A stretch of 64,000 nucleotides of DNA from Pseudanabaena mucicola str. Chao 1806 (lineage in GTDB: Bacteria; Cyanobacteriota; Cyanobacteriia; Pseudanabaenales; Pseudanabaenaceae): contig NZ_CP097329.1 in assembly GCF_030323025.1 (NCBI RefSeq), forward strand, positions 1,085,001 through 1,149,000. The letters are read 5' to 3'. The notes under the pieces were generated by a model. The model did no database searches. It saw only the letters and a list, made by a program, of their open reading frames with translations, and had not been told where the DNA came from. A program made the translations under genes and the position numbers. Below, piece after piece: positions 42,698 to 51,809 of the stretch; positions within the stretch are counted from its first letter, which is position 1; each line of letters starts with the position of its first letter.

Positions 42698-43900
42698 GTG
42701 AATCTTACCGACTTTACCAAAGCAAATCTTACCAAATCTAGCCTAGAAGGAATCAACCTCAAGGGGGCGGATCTGAAGCGTGTGAATCTCAGCAATGCCA
42801 AACTTGCAAAGGCGATGCTTGCCAAAGCGAATCTGACAGGTGCATTTCTGCATGGAGTTGATCTCAATAACGCGCATCTGGGCGAAGCGAACCTGACCGA
42901 AGCAAATCTGACCTCGGCCTTGTTAATTAAGGCAGATCTACAACGAGCTTGTCTCAATGATGCATATTTAGTCGCAGCCAATCTCAATGGCGCAAATCTC
43001 ACCAGCGCATCTTTAGTGAATGCTGATCTAAGTCTTGGTACTCTCACAGGAGCCTGCCTCAATGGTGCAAATTTAAGTCAAGCGAAACTGAACGGTACTT
43101 TTTTTATCGAAGCGAATCTTTTGGGAGCAGATCTCAGTAGTTCCGACTTTACGGGCGCATTGATGATCAAGGCAAATCTTAGTGGTGCAAATCTCAGTCA
43201 AGCTTGTTTGATGAATGTCGATCTCACTGAAGCTAATCTTACAGGTGCAGAGTTGCATGATGTTGATCTATGCGGTGTAATTCTCAACGAAGCTAACCTT
43301 AATGCGGTCGATCTTGTCCATGCGAATTTGAGTGGCGGCTCTCTTAGTCGCGCCAACTTAAGTTGGGCAAATTTACAAGGTGCAAACTTAGAAAAAGCAA
43401 ATCTCATCGGATCTGATCTGAGTTGGGCAAATCTAAATGAGGCAAATCTCACTGATGCAGACTTGAGTTGGACAAATCTTACGGGGGCATTTTTAATGAA
43501 AGCTAACCTCAGTGGGGCAAATCTCAATGGGGTTAATCTGTCTAATGCCAACCTCAGTGGTGCTAACTTGAGCGGTGCTAACTTGATGGGGGCGAGCTTA
43601 AGTGGTGCAGATTTGAGCAATGTCGATCTGAGAGGTGCTTATTTAATTCGGACAAATTTACATAATGCGATTTTAAATGAGGCAAATCTTACTGGTGCAA
43701 ATCTTGATGAAGCTGTACTCAACGGAGCAAGTTTAAATCGTGCTAACCTGAATCGTGCTAATCTCACCAGAGCTAGCTTGACAGGGGCAAATCTAAAAGG
43801 AGCATTTATGCTCTGGACAAATTTGAAAGGAGCTTTCATGTTGTGGACAAATTTGGATGGAGCAAATATGACTGGTGCGATTTTACCGACGGATAAGTAA
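42698..43900 (+). CDS. Pentapeptide-repeat protein (long)
   Basis: A 400-residue protein made almost wholly of A(D/N)LXX pentapeptide repeats (for example SGANLSGANLMGASLSGADL) from residue 3 to about 395, predicting one continuous right-handed quadrilateral beta-helix. The start is GTG at 42698 with AGG upstream; no other domain is present. Such proteins can mimic DNA or act as scaffolds; the role here is unknown. The stop is 5 bp before a second pentapeptide gene, so the two form an operon and probably arose by duplication. Confidence 0.9.
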   Translation: MNLTDFTKANLTKSSLEGINLKGADLKRVNLSNAKLAKAMLAKANLTGAFLHGVDLNNAHLGEANLTEANLTSALLIKADLQRACLNDAYLVAANLNGANLTSASLVNADLSLGTLTGACLNGANLSQAKLNGTFFIEANLLGADLSSSDFTGALMIKANLSGANLSQACLMNVDLTEANLTGAELHDVDLCGVILNEANLNAVDLVHANLSGGSLSRANLSWANLQGANLEKANLIGSDLSWANLNEANLTDADLSWTNLTGAFLMKANLSGANLNGVNLSNANLSGANLSGANLMGASLSGADLSNVDLRGAYLIRTNLHNAILNEANLTGANLDEAVLNGASLNRANLNRANLTRASLTGANLKGAFMLWTNLKGAFMLWTNLDGANMTGAILPTDK

Positions 43901-43905
43901 CAAAC

Positions 43906-44802
43906 ATGAAAGCTAGAGAACTAGTCGATCGCTACAATAAGGGGTTTCGAGATTTTAGTGAAATCGATCTTAGTGGCGAAAATCTCAGTGGTGCAGGTTT
44001 AACTGCGATCGACCTCAATAATGCAGATCTGAGTGACACAAACCTATCGGCAAGCACTTTAAATGAAGCCAATTTGTATGGCGCAAAACTGCATACAGCC
44101 GTACTATATCGAGCGAGTTTGAGTGATGCAAATCTCAGTGAGGCGGATCTAAATGGTGCTAGTCTGATTAAGGCTGATTTGCATGGTGCTAGTTTGGAAA
44201 GGACAAATCTAAAATATGCTGATTTAACTGGTGCTAATCTCAATGCTGCAAGTCTAGTAAATTCTGACTTAACGGGAGCAAATTTGAGTTGTGTGTCTCT
44301 TGTTGGAGCCAATCTAGAAGGGGCAAATCTTACCGAAGCATTTTTGAAAGGAGCGAACTTAGATGGAGCAAAATTAAATGGTGTGAATCTTAAAGGCGCT
44401 AATCTAAGTGGGGCAAGTTTTAGTGAAACGAATCTTAGTCATGCAAATCTATCTGAATCCGATCTTTCCCATGCAAATTTGTATGCAGCGAATCTCAGTG
44501 ATGCTTTGTTGTCAAAAGCGGATCTAAGTGGTGCAAATCTAAGTGGTGCGAATCTGAATGATGCGAATCTTCAGGATGCTGATCTAAATGGAGCATTTCT
44601 GATCGATACTCAGTTAGGTAGAGCAAATCTTGAAGGCTCAAACCTTAGTAAATCTAATTGCTATAAAGCTAATTTTAAAGGTGCTTTTTTACTAAGAACT
44701 CATTTCAATGGTACTAATTTAAATGGCACTGATTTTGCCAATGCTACCCTGCAAGTCATTGAAGATGATACTGGTCATCATCCCGAATATGCAGCAGATT
44801 AA
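43906..44802 (+). CDS. Pentapeptide-repeat protein (short)
   Basis: A 298-residue pentapeptide-repeat protein. The N-terminal cap is non-repetitive (MKARELVDRYNKGFRDFSEI), followed by about 50 A(D/N)LXX units to residue 285 and the acidic tail VIEDDTGHHPEYAAD. It starts 6 bp after the stop of the upstream pentapeptide gene. Confidence 0.9.
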   Translation: MKARELVDRYNKGFRDFSEIDLSGENLSGAGLTAIDLNNADLSDTNLSASTLNEANLYGAKLHTAVLYRASLSDANLSEADLNGASLIKADLHGASLERTNLKYADLTGANLNAASLVNSDLTGANLSCVSLVGANLEGANLTEAFLKGANLDGAKLNGVNLKGANLSGASFSETNLSHANLSESDLSHANLYAANLSDALLSKADLSGANLSGANLNDANLQDADLNGAFLIDTQLGRANLEGSNLSKSNCYKANFKGAFLLRTHFNGTNLNGTDFANATLQVIEDDTGHHPEYAAD

Positions 44803-44954
44803 GCAAGTTATATAAATTTTAAGTTATGCCATTTGCTGTAGAAACCGCAAAGGTATGTAGATCCGACGGCATCTAGTAGAAAGCAAACTATCAAAATCGA
44901 TCGCTCATAAAGAAGACTCAGAAGGCTGATCAAATCAATGATTAGGAATGAAAC

Positions 44955-45716
44955 ATGAACTCAATAAGTAATAAACAGCAAGAAGTGCCAAAATACAAAC
45001 GCATTTTATTAAAACTCAGTGGCGAAGCGCTGATGGGTGATCGCAGTTTTGGGATTGATCCTGAGGTTGTTCAAGACATTGCTTTACAGGTTGCAGAAAT
45101 TGTCCGTGATGGTATCGAGGTAGCGATCGTTGTCGGTGGTGGTAATATCTTTCGGGGTATTAACGGAGCAGATAAGGGAATGGATCGAGCTACGGCTGAC
45201 TATATTGGTATGATTGCCACTGTGATGAATGCCCTAACCTTACAGGATGCCTTTGAGCATTTAGACGTTCCAATTCCCACCAGAGTGATGTCGGCGATCG
45301 CCATGCAAGAGATTGCCGAACCCTATATTCGCCGCCGCGCTATTCGCCACCTTGAAAATAATCGGGTGGTTATTTTTGGTGCAGGCTCTGGTAATCCCTA
45401 TTTTACTACAGACACTACCGCCGCTTTACGTGGAGCAGAAATTAATGCTGATGTCATCTTAAAGGCTACTAAGGTCGATGGTATTTATGATAGCGACCCT
45501 AAGAAAAACTCTAATGCAAAACGTTTTCATTCTGTGAGTTTTGACCATGCGCTGATCAATGATTTACGGGTCATGGATGCGACAGCTTTTGCCCTATGCA
45601 AAGAAAATGGCATTCCAATTATTGTGTTTGATCTGGGTGTAGTAGGTAACATTCGTCGCGTCGTCATGGGAGAATCGATTGGTACTTATGTTGGAGGTTC
45701 CTGTGAAATTAACTGA
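44955..45716 (+). CDS. pyrH: UMP kinase
   Basis: A 253-residue PyrH that phosphorylates UMP with ATP. Signatures: [87 protein letters not shown] and [18 protein letters not shown]. First gene of the conserved pyrH-frr operon. Confidence 0.96.
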   Translation: MNSISNKQQEVPKYKRILLKLSGEALMGDRSFGIDPEVVQDIALQVAEIVRDGIEVAIVVGGGNIFRGINGADKGMDRATADYIGMIATVMNALTLQDAFEHLDVPIPTRVMSAIAMQEIAEPYIRRRAIRHLENNRVVIFGAGSGNPYFTTDTTAALRGAEINADVILKATKVDGIYDSDPKKNSNAKRFHSVSFDHALINDLRVMDATAFALCKENGIPIIVFDLGVVGNIRRVVMGESIGTYVGGSCEIN

Positions 45717-46251
45717 TGTTGAGGCGCGAATGCAGAAAGCTGTAGAAGCGACCCAGCACAATTTCAATACTGTGCGAACGGGGCGTGCAAATGCTTCGCT
45801 GTTGGATCGGATTACGGTGGAATACTATGGTGCTGAGACACATCTCAAGGCGTTGGCTAGTATCTCTTCGCCTGATGCAAGTACCCTACAAATTCAGCCC
45901 TTTGATCGTTCGACGATGCGGGCGATCGAAAAGGCAATTTCTGAGTCTGATATTGGGCTAACTCCAAATAATGACGGCACAAGCATTCGCCTAAATATTC
46001 CGCCTTTAACTACTGATCGCCGTAAAGAGTTGGTCAAGATGGTTGCCAAGCTCGCCGAAGAAGGCAAAGTGGCGATTCGGAATGTGCGCCGTGATGCGAT
46101 CGACTCAATTCGCAAGCTAGAAAAGGCAAAAGAAATTTCTGAAGATGATTCCAAAAGCCAACAAGAGCAAGTGGATAAGTTAACAGAAAAGTTCGTTAAG
46201 ACTATCGATAAAGTAACTGCCGAAAAAGAAAAAGAAATTACCACAATCTAA
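45703..46251 (+). CDS. frr: Ribosome recycling factor
   Basis: A 182-residue RRF that splits post-termination ribosomes with EF-G. The GTG at 45703 is preferred because GGAGG lies 5 bp upstream and the resulting protein ([20 protein letters not shown]) has normal length; upstream in-frame codons lie inside pyrH. It overlaps pyrH by 14 bp, so translation is coupled. [13 protein letters not shown] and RVEYYG-type positions ([15 protein letters not shown]) and the C-terminal KFVKTIDKV are present. Confidence 0.94.
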   Translation: MKLTDVEARMQKAVEATQHNFNTVRTGRANASLLDRITVEYYGAETHLKALASISSPDASTLQIQPFDRSTMRAIEKAISESDIGLTPNNDGTSIRLNIPPLTTDRRKELVKMVAKLAEEGKVAIRNVRRDAIDSIRKLEKAKEISEDDSKSQQEQVDKLTEKFVKTIDKVTAEKEKEITTI

Positions 46252-46252
46252 A

Positions 46253-46290
46253 AATTAAAGGAGGTGCTTTGCATCTCCTTTAATTTTTAG
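46253..46290 (+). terminator. Terminator of pyrH-frr
   Basis: AAATTAAAGGAGGTG-ctttg-CATCTCCTTTAATTTT immediately after the frr stop codon. Confidence 0.88.
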
Positions 46291-46765
46291 ATTGCCTATA
46301 AGCCGAAATTGTTGCAGATGAGATCGCGTTGGGACTAGGTAGCTATCTCGCGGCATGAACGGAAGCGGAATATATTGCTCTCTAAAACAGGCGATCGCGA
46401 ACGTCACTTAATGAATCTAATGAATCACCGAGGGTAGTGCTGCAAAGTAATTTTTTTAGTAATTGTGTTGCGGGCGCTTTGCGCCTTCAACACAATTACA
46501 TTGCATGACTACCTAATTTAGCTGTTTAGCTTTTGTTGCGATCAAATCTATTGAGCGCTCCAATGTTGAAAAATTTGACAGTGATCCACGTACAGAATAC
46601 AGCTATTGAGGCTTTGAGTAGTACAGAAATATTTTTAAAAGTGACGCGAAGCGTCACTTTTAAAAATATTTCTGGGTTTTGAGTAAGCGCAAAGCGCTGT
46701 AATATCAATTTCAAGGCATTGTTGAAACAATGGCAACGAGTATTTGAATTAAGGGGATAGAAGAA
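46291..46765. other. Intergenic region with hairpin and repeat
   Basis: No gene. It contains the hairpin GTAATTGTGTTG...GGCGCTTTGCGCC...CAACACAATTAC (about 46459-46500) and a family A repeat (46600-46701). Confidence 0.7.
46600..46701 (+). repeat. Dispersed palindromic repeat, family A (copy 6)
   Basis: CAGCTATTGAGGCTTTGAGTA ... CAGAAATATTTTTAAAAGTGA-cgcgaagcg-TCACTTTTAAAAATATTTCTG ... GTAAGCGCAAAGCGCTGTA. The best conserved copy. Confidence 0.85.
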
Positions 46766-46942
46766 ATGATTCTAGACAACGAAAACCAGAATCTAAAAGT
46801 CCATGAGTGGATTAAGCAATATACAGAAGAATGCTCAATTGATATCGTTACAGGCTATTTCACGGTTGGCGCTTTAGCTTACCTTTCGCAGCAAGTTAAT
46901 CAAAAAATTACCATGTTTCGGCTAGTACTGGGAGATATCGGG
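46766..46942 (+). pseudogene. 5' fragment of a PLD-domain protein cut by IS256
   Basis: Starts ATG with a good ribosome-binding region (AAGGGGATAGAAGAA) and reads DNENQNLKVHEWIKQYT, CSIDIVTGYFTVGALAYLS and MFRLVLGDIG. This is like the beginning of phospholipase-D-type nuclease domains attached to helicases. After residue 58 the frame enters the IS256 terminal repeat and soon stops. The rest of the gene is not found on the other side of the element, so the insertion was accompanied by rearrangement. Confidence 0.65.
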
Positions 46943-48264
46943 GACTGTCAAGTAAAATGTGTAAAGTCTAGAAGCTAGAGATGGAGCCGATCCTCGAAGA
47001 GGATCGCAAAGCGATTGAGAGCAGGTTTCCAATCGCGAATGGGCATAGTCCATTTCTTAGAAATATTCCGCATAGCCAAGTAAACCAGCTTGAAAGCAGC
47101 CTCATCGGTCGGAAAAATCTGCTGAGACTTAATCACCTTCCGCAAACTGCTATTCATCGACTCAATCGCATTAGTCGTATAAATTGCTTTGCGAATCTCA
47201 AGAGGAAACGCAAAGAAGGGGATAATGTTCGCCCAATGACTGCGCCAAGATTTGGAGATCGAGGGATATAGTTTGTCCCATTTTTCAGCAAAGAGTTCAA
47301 GGTTAAACTCCGCCTCCGATTCCGTCGTCGCCGCATAAATCGCCTTGAGGTCGGCACAAACCTGCTTACGCTGTTGCCAAGGTACAAAAGCAACCGAGTT
47401 TCTGACCATGTGGACAATGCACAACTGCACCTGCGTTTTAGGAAATACCGTTTCGATAGCATTGGGAAAACCAGTCAAACCGTCAACGCAAGCAATCAAA
47501 ATATCTTTGACCCCACGGTTACGAATTTCGGTGAGTACCGATAACCAGAATTTTGCACCCTCATTCGGTGAAATCCACATACCCAATAATTCCTTGTATC
47601 CGTCCATATTCACCGCCAAGGCAAAGTACAGGGACTTGTTAATCACCCTGCCATTGTCTCGCACTTTGATGACTAGACAGTCCAGAAATACAATTGGATA
47701 AACCGCATCAAGGGGACGGTTTTGCCATTGTTTCACCTCATCAATTACGGCATCAGTGACATTGGAAATGAGGGCTGGTGATACCTCGACACCATACATT
47801 TCTTGCAACTGGGACTGGATATCCCTGACACTCATCCCTCTGGCATATAGGGCAATGATCTTCTCGTCTAGTCCTGACAAGCGGCTTTGCCCTTTCTTTA
47901 CCATCTGTGGTTCAAACTCTCCGTTGCGATCGCGTGGTATTGCAATTTCGGCTATGCCAAAGTCGCCTTGGACTTTTTTCTGGCTATAGCCGTTGCGACT
48001 GTTGCTTTGTCCTTCTGGTCTGGATTCGTGCTTCTTGTACCCTAGATGCGTTGATAATTCTGCTTCTAATGCTCGTTCCACCAGTGCGGTGGTTAGTTGT
48101 TTCAGGATTCCTCCTTCTCCGAATAGGTCGGGTGGTGTTTTACATTCTTGCAGCAATTCGTCTAGCAATTCTTTGCGGATATTCATCGGTTTTATTGTTG
48201 GTAATTGTGTGTCTTGATCATCTCTATATATATCCCAGACTTTACACACTTTAATTTACACTCT
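46943..48264 (-). mobile_element. IS256-family insertion sequence
   Basis: About 1.32 kb between imperfect inverted repeats (AGACTTTACACATTTTA-CTTGACAGTC on the left read inward-out, AGACTTTACACACTTTAATTTACACTC on the right). It encodes one transposase. The flanks are unrelated (PLD gene fragment on the left, IS66 fragment on the right) and show no 8-bp target duplication, indicating deletion or recombination after insertion. Confidence 0.85.
46975..48249 (-). CDS. IS256-family transposase
   Basis: Up to 424 residues; the natural start is probably the ATG at 48186 ([18 protein letters not shown], 403 residues), since the first 21 codons overlap the terminal repeat region. The DDE-type Mutator/IS256 core is complete: [54 protein letters not shown] and [20 protein letters not shown] with the final Glu. 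The frame is intact. A fragment of a close relative lies at 23643. Confidence 0.93.
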   Translation of the reverse strand: MCKVWDIYRDDQDTQLPTIKPMNIRKELLDELLQECKTPPDLFGEGGILKQLTTALVERALEAELSTHLGYKKHESRPEGQSNSRNGYSQKKVQGDFGIAEIAIPRDRNGEFEPQMVKKGQSRLSGLDEKIIALYARGMSVRDIQSQLQEMYGVEVSPALISNVTDAVIDEVKQWQNRPLDAVYPIVFLDCLVIKVRDNGRVINKSLYFALAVNMDGYKELLGMWISPNEGAKFWLSVLTEIRNRGVKDILIACVDGLTGFPNAIETVFPKTQVQLCIVHMVRNSVAFVPWQQRKQVCADLKAIYAATTESEAEFNLELFAEKWDKLYPSISKSWRSHWANIIPFFAFPLEIRKAIYTTNAIESMNSSLRKVIKSQQIFPTDEAAFKLVYLAMRNISKKWTMPIRDWKPALNRFAILFEDRLHL

Positions 48265-48658
48265 CGCGACGTTATCAGGAACTAATTGACCAAGGACTTA
48301 AAGCTAATCCGCCGCCTCCCATAGATCCAGATATCCCATCCCACCAAGGAAAGGTCGTCTTAAACAAAGTCCAGCCAAGAACTTACTCGACCGTCTTCAA
48401 AAAAATCAATCGGCTGTTTTAGCTTTTATGTATGATTTTCGTGTTCCTTTTGATAACAATCAGGCGGAACGTGATTTACGTATGATGAAACTCAAACAGA
48501 AAGTATCTGGCACTTTTCGCTCTCTTGAGGGCGCTCAAATGTTCTGTCGCATTCGTTCCTATATTTCGACTCTCAGAAAGCAAGGTGTTAATGTTCTGGA
48601 GTCTCTCAAACAAGTGTTTCTTGGAAACCATTTCTTCCCAAATCTCCAGCCTGAGTAG
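48265..48658 (+). pseudogene. IS66-family transposase C-terminal remnant
   Basis: The first part reads [20 protein letters not shown] in one frame. After a frameshift near 48360 the match continues as [60 protein letters not shown] and [20 protein letters not shown]. These are the hallmark C-terminal motifs of IS66 transposases (DNNxAER). The N-terminal two thirds are missing at the IS256 junction. Confidence 0.88.
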
Positions 48659-48674
48659 TTACGCTAAAAAGGTA

Positions 48675-49133
48675 TTACTTGCGACTTTTCCACCAATTCC
48701 ATAAAAATTGTGCAAACAGGGCAATCAAACCCCCTATTCCGAATAAGTATAACCCCGCCCCTATTTCGTCATTGGTATGTTGCAATGATTCTGCTGGAGA
48801 CTCAGGATTATAGTACACCCTCGTTTTGTCACCTGTTTCTATTTCCTCGAGGTTGCAGGTTCTGAAGGATTGTCGGTGTTGAGTCAAATAGGACTTACCT
48901 GTTTTATCTGTATATTTTACTGCATACTCATACATGGCTACACATCCGTCTACAGTAGAATTTTTTGTAGCATAGGTGGCTTTCACATCCATCACCACCG
49001 CCTCGGTTTTTACATAGCCCCAGAAAGGTTTTTGTTTATAAACTGCTATGGTCAGACATCCCAACACAATCACTACCTGCCACCAGGCAGGCAAATGTCG
49101 CGTCCAAGAAGTTTGACTTTTTTCTTCTGCCAT
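48675..49133 (-). CDS. DUF3592-type membrane protein
   Basis: A 152-residue protein with membrane helices near both ends (WWQVVIVLGCLTIAVY, about 17-32; GAGLYLFGIGGLIALFAQFL, about 124-144) enclosing an extracytoplasmic beta domain: VVMDVKATYATKNSTVDGC, YEYAVKYTDKTGKSY, GDKTRVYYNPESPAES. The last segment (VYYNPxxP) is the DUF3592 signature. The function is unknown. Confidence 0.82.
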   Translation of the reverse strand: MAEEKSQTSWTRHLPAWWQVVIVLGCLTIAVYKQKPFWGYVKTEAVVMDVKATYATKNSTVDGCVAMYEYAVKYTDKTGKSYLTQHRQSFRTCNLEEIETGDKTRVYYNPESPAESLQHTNDEIGAGLYLFGIGGLIALFAQFLWNWWKSRK

Positions 49134-49336
49134 AGTCTTCTTACTTTATTTTTACAAGGCTGTATTTTTGCCCTTCGGAGTGTTGTTTTGTACATTAAGT
49201 ACAAAACAACACCGCCCCACCAGCAATCTCTATTTTCGCTAGCAACATAAAGTTTGATCTGAACCGCATTAGCTATGCTAAGCGGTTAACTAGAAAATCT
49301 GCCACGTTTCATGGCTTTATCATATACTGTCAAGTT

Positions 49337-50266
49337 CTATTTAAGCGGCGATCGCGAATGAAAATAGAGCATTACTCCCAAGGCGATCGCAATTCTGCGA
49401 TCAAGAGAATGTTGCTGGTCAGCACTCATGTCTAGCATCATACCTGACAAATAGGCGTTCGCAATTCTGCGATCAAGATCAGCAATCAGGTCTGGGTCTG
49501 GCAATCCAGAATCGTAATGATTGAACTCTCCAATAACCCTGTCACTATTACCTTGAAAAATCAGGTCTGGTTCTAGCGTCAGGTCTGGTTCTAGCAATCC
49601 AGAATCGTAATGATTGAACTCTCCAATAACCCTGTCACTATTACCTTGAAAAATGATGAAGTTGAGATAGTATCTTCGGAACCGTTCTTCTGGAGAGAAT
49701 AAGACCCTCCGTAGCAAATCTAGAGTAATTGAGTCTTCTTGGATCCCTTTTGCAACACAGAGCAGAAAGCCATCAGGAGATTCGCAGTACCAATTTTTAC
49801 GGACAATATCATATAAATAATTCTTACGGAATTTTGCCAACACACCATTAGTATCTCTTAGAGTAAAGGTTGCTGTCATAAATTCAACCTTCTTATCTTG
49901 TAAAATTCTAAGCAGTGGCTCTTGCTTGCTTTTGTCGCGATAAATTGTGACATGTCGTTTTTTGTGAAGCAAAGTGCTGACAGTAAATGTCACCACAAAC
50001 CAACTAAGCAGAGCAAATAAGAATAGAAAGCCTTTTAGTGATTCAGATGCGACACCAACAAGCATAAAAAGCAAGATAGCAACTGTAATTCCAGCAATTA
50101 CTCCTACCAACGCAGCTCCTAAGTTCCTTAGAAAATAAGCAGGGCGCTCGATATAAAGAATAGGATTTCCGTGCTCATCAAAGACATCATACTCAGAAAT
50201 AGTCAAAACTTCGCGACTGAGTAGGAACTTATCTCGGTTAAATACCGATGGGCTATTGGTTGACAT
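49337..50266 (-). CDS. Membrane protein with in-frame tandem duplication (LURP/scramblase-like fold suspected)
   Basis: A 309-residue protein. Residues 10-40 (FLLSREVLTISEYDVFDEHG, NPILYIERP) and 105-175 (HVTIYRDKSKQEPLLRILQD ... YDIVRKNWYCESPDG) resemble the beta-barrel of LURP-one/scramblase-related proteins; two membrane helices (about 45-95) are inserted between them. Near the C-terminus IFQGNSDRVIGEFNHYDSGL occurs twice, the product of a 93-bp tandem DNA duplication whose 60-bp core is identical (49501-49560 and 49594-49653). A shorter repeat (DRRIA) lies beyond. The family call is tentative. Confidence 0.68.
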   Translation of the reverse strand: MSTNSPSVFNRDKFLLSREVLTISEYDVFDEHGNPILYIERPAYFLRNLGAALVGVIAGITVAILLFMLVGVASESLKGFLFLFALLSWFVVTFTVSTLLHKKRHVTIYRDKSKQEPLLRILQDKKVEFMTATFTLRDTNGVLAKFRKNYLYDIVRKNWYCESPDGFLLCVAKGIQEDSITLDLLRRVLFSPEERFRRYYLNFIIFQGNSDRVIGEFNHYDSGLLEPDLTLEPDLIFQGNSDRVIGEFNHYDSGLPDPDLIADLDRRIANAYLSGMMLDMSADQQHSLDRRIAIALGVMLYFHSRSPLK

Positions 50267-50307
50267 CTTCTTATTTTTGAATGCAAACTGCTTTTAGCCT
50301 AGCACAG

Positions 50308-50925
50308 TCACAGCAGGGCGATCAGGGGTTTGGTGGCGTTGATGTAGAGGAAGCGATCGCCTGTTTTCTCGCTAATAATGGTAAATCTTGAGTTACGGAT
50401 CGTATCTATTAGTTCCTGTTTTTTGTCTGTCCATCGGCTCATGGTTTCCGCGATTAATAAACTACCGCCATCTTTGAGGGTGCGATAAGCTTCCTTGAGA
50501 TAGTCTGCGTAGTTCAGCCCCATGAGAGATAGGGAAAATACAGCGACATCGAGGGTTTCATCTTTGAGTGGTGTGTGAGCAATGTCACAGGCAATCACTT
50601 TTTCATTAATCGCAATATGATCGTAGGAATGAACAATATTTGGCAGTAGTTCGGCTAGTTTGGCTTCTCCACAACCAAAGTCACCAATGACCCAATCGGG
50701 TTTCTTTTGCAATATCTCAGCGATTTTTTCATAGGGGATTTCCTGCCATGTTTCACGGGCGGCGCGATAGAGGTGGTGGTATTGATACCATTCTTCGGGA
50801 TTAGCTTTGAGGCGATCGCCTGTGGTTTGGCTATAGGAATTATTGAAGCGGTTGTTCATTGCCGAGAAGTCACCAAATCGGCGTTGTAGGATTTTGGCGA
50901 TCGCATCGGGTAAGGGAACGCGCAA
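50308..50925 (-). CDS. RRP8-like SAM-dependent methyltransferase, probably 5'-truncated
   Basis: Residues 50-205 match the RRP8 (Methyltransf_8) type: WVIGDFGCGEAKLAELLPNI, VIACDIAHTPLKDETLDVAV, FSLSLMGLNYADYLKEAYRT and GGSLLIAETMSRW. The only available start is TTG at 50925; the same frame stays open upstream to about 51097 (KTSPLADTAIDGVIPKGELA, SEKVVLQKAGEALQTWIDRV) with no usable start, so the gene is likely the C-terminal part of a longer protein. Related domains can sit at the end of helicase proteins. Whether it is still expressed is unclear. Confidence 0.75.
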   Translation of the reverse strand: MRVPLPDAIAKILQRRFGDFSAMNNRFNNSYSQTTGDRLKANPEEWYQYHHLYRAARETWQEIPYEKIAEILQKKPDWVIGDFGCGEAKLAELLPNIVHSYDHIAINEKVIACDIAHTPLKDETLDVAVFSLSLMGLNYADYLKEAYRTLKDGGSLLIAETMSRWTDKKQELIDTIRNSRFTIISEKTGDRFLYINATKPLIALL

Positions 50926-51120
50926 CTCTTCACGGTTGATTTCATAGATGTCGCCACTTTCGACGCGATCGATCCACGTTTGTAGGGCTTCTCCTGCTTT
51001 TTGGAGGACGACTTTTTCGGATGCGAGTTCGCCTTTAGGAATTACGCCATCGATCGCGGTGTCAGCGAGGGGGCTGGTTTTGATGGCGGCGATGGTGAGG
51101 AATTAGAGCTATATAGTCAT

Positions 51121-51477
51121 TTAGGTTTGCACTCGCTCACAAACACCATTTGGATGACAGTAAAACGTCCAATCTTTAGAGTTTTGCTCTGACTGCTCAT
51201 GATGAGAGGAATAATTTTTATTCTGATGGGTAGAGTTTTCATGAGCGTGGTGAGCGTGTTCCTTGGCATGGTGAGCGTGTTCCTTGGCATGGTGATAGCC
51301 ATGGCTAATAGCATGTAACGCATCATGGTATTTATGCTGAAATTTACACCAGTCAACGTATAGGATTTTGAAATCAGCACAATCAACCCTACCATCTCCA
51401 GTTCTATCTAATAGATTAACCAATGGCTTGACTGCTTGAGAAAATTGCTGAAAACCTTGAAAAATATTACCGATCAT
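51121..51477 (-). CDS. EF-hand and His-rich repeat protein
   Basis: A 118-residue protein. Residues 23-36 (LLDRTGDGRVDCADF) form an EF-hand-type loop with acidic ligands. The middle (about 55-90) is a His/Ala/Glu repeat (HHAKEHAHHAKEHAHHAHEN) from a 21-bp DNA direct repeat, well suited to bind Ni, Zn or Cu. The C-terminus has two Cys (YCHPNGVCE). It has no signal peptide and no partner gene. A possible metal-storage or sensing protein; the function is inferred from composition only. Confidence 0.72.
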   Translation of the reverse strand: MIGNIFQGFQQFSQAVKPLVNLLDRTGDGRVDCADFKILYVDWCKFQHKYHDALHAISHGYHHAKEHAHHAKEHAHHAHENSTHQNKNYSSHHEQSEQNSKDWTFYCHPNGVCERVQT

Positions 51478-51809
51478 GTTAGATCTCCTTATACCTTATA
51501 ATTATTGTATGTTAGTAAAGCATCAGCAAAACAGCTAACGTTGCTCACCGCCTCGTTGCTACCAACTAATTTGATTAAAGCATTTAGTGCTTAATACGGT
51601 GAAAAATAGCCGATATCGCCGTACTCTGTGTGAGATATCGCCAACTAGATGTAAATCCAACTTTAGTAAGGCTATAAATTCAGCATTTATGCAAAACACT
51701 AAATTCACTAGAAACTAGCCGATATCTCCATATTATTCTGGAGACATCGCTAACTGGCTATAAATCGAATTCTAACTAAACAAGTAAATTCCTTAAGCTA
51801 AGATTTGCT
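51478..51809. promoter_or_regulatory. Upstream region of the NACHT gene with paired repeats
   Basis: 330 bp without a gene. Two related 65-bp segments, 51601-51665 and 51711-51775, share TAGCCGATATC(G/T)CC ... GA(T/C)ATCGC(C/T)AACT ... TAAATC and lie 110 bp apart. The second contains the hairpin TCTCCA-tattattc-TGGAGA. They may be operators or a short RNA leader for the NACHT gene. Confidence 0.5.

Noticed and set aside
42682-44312. Long minus-strand frames opposite the pentapeptide genes
   Set aside because: They mirror the repeated codons of A(D/N)LXX and give Arg/Ala/Leu/Phe-rich proteins with no family features or ribosome-binding sites.
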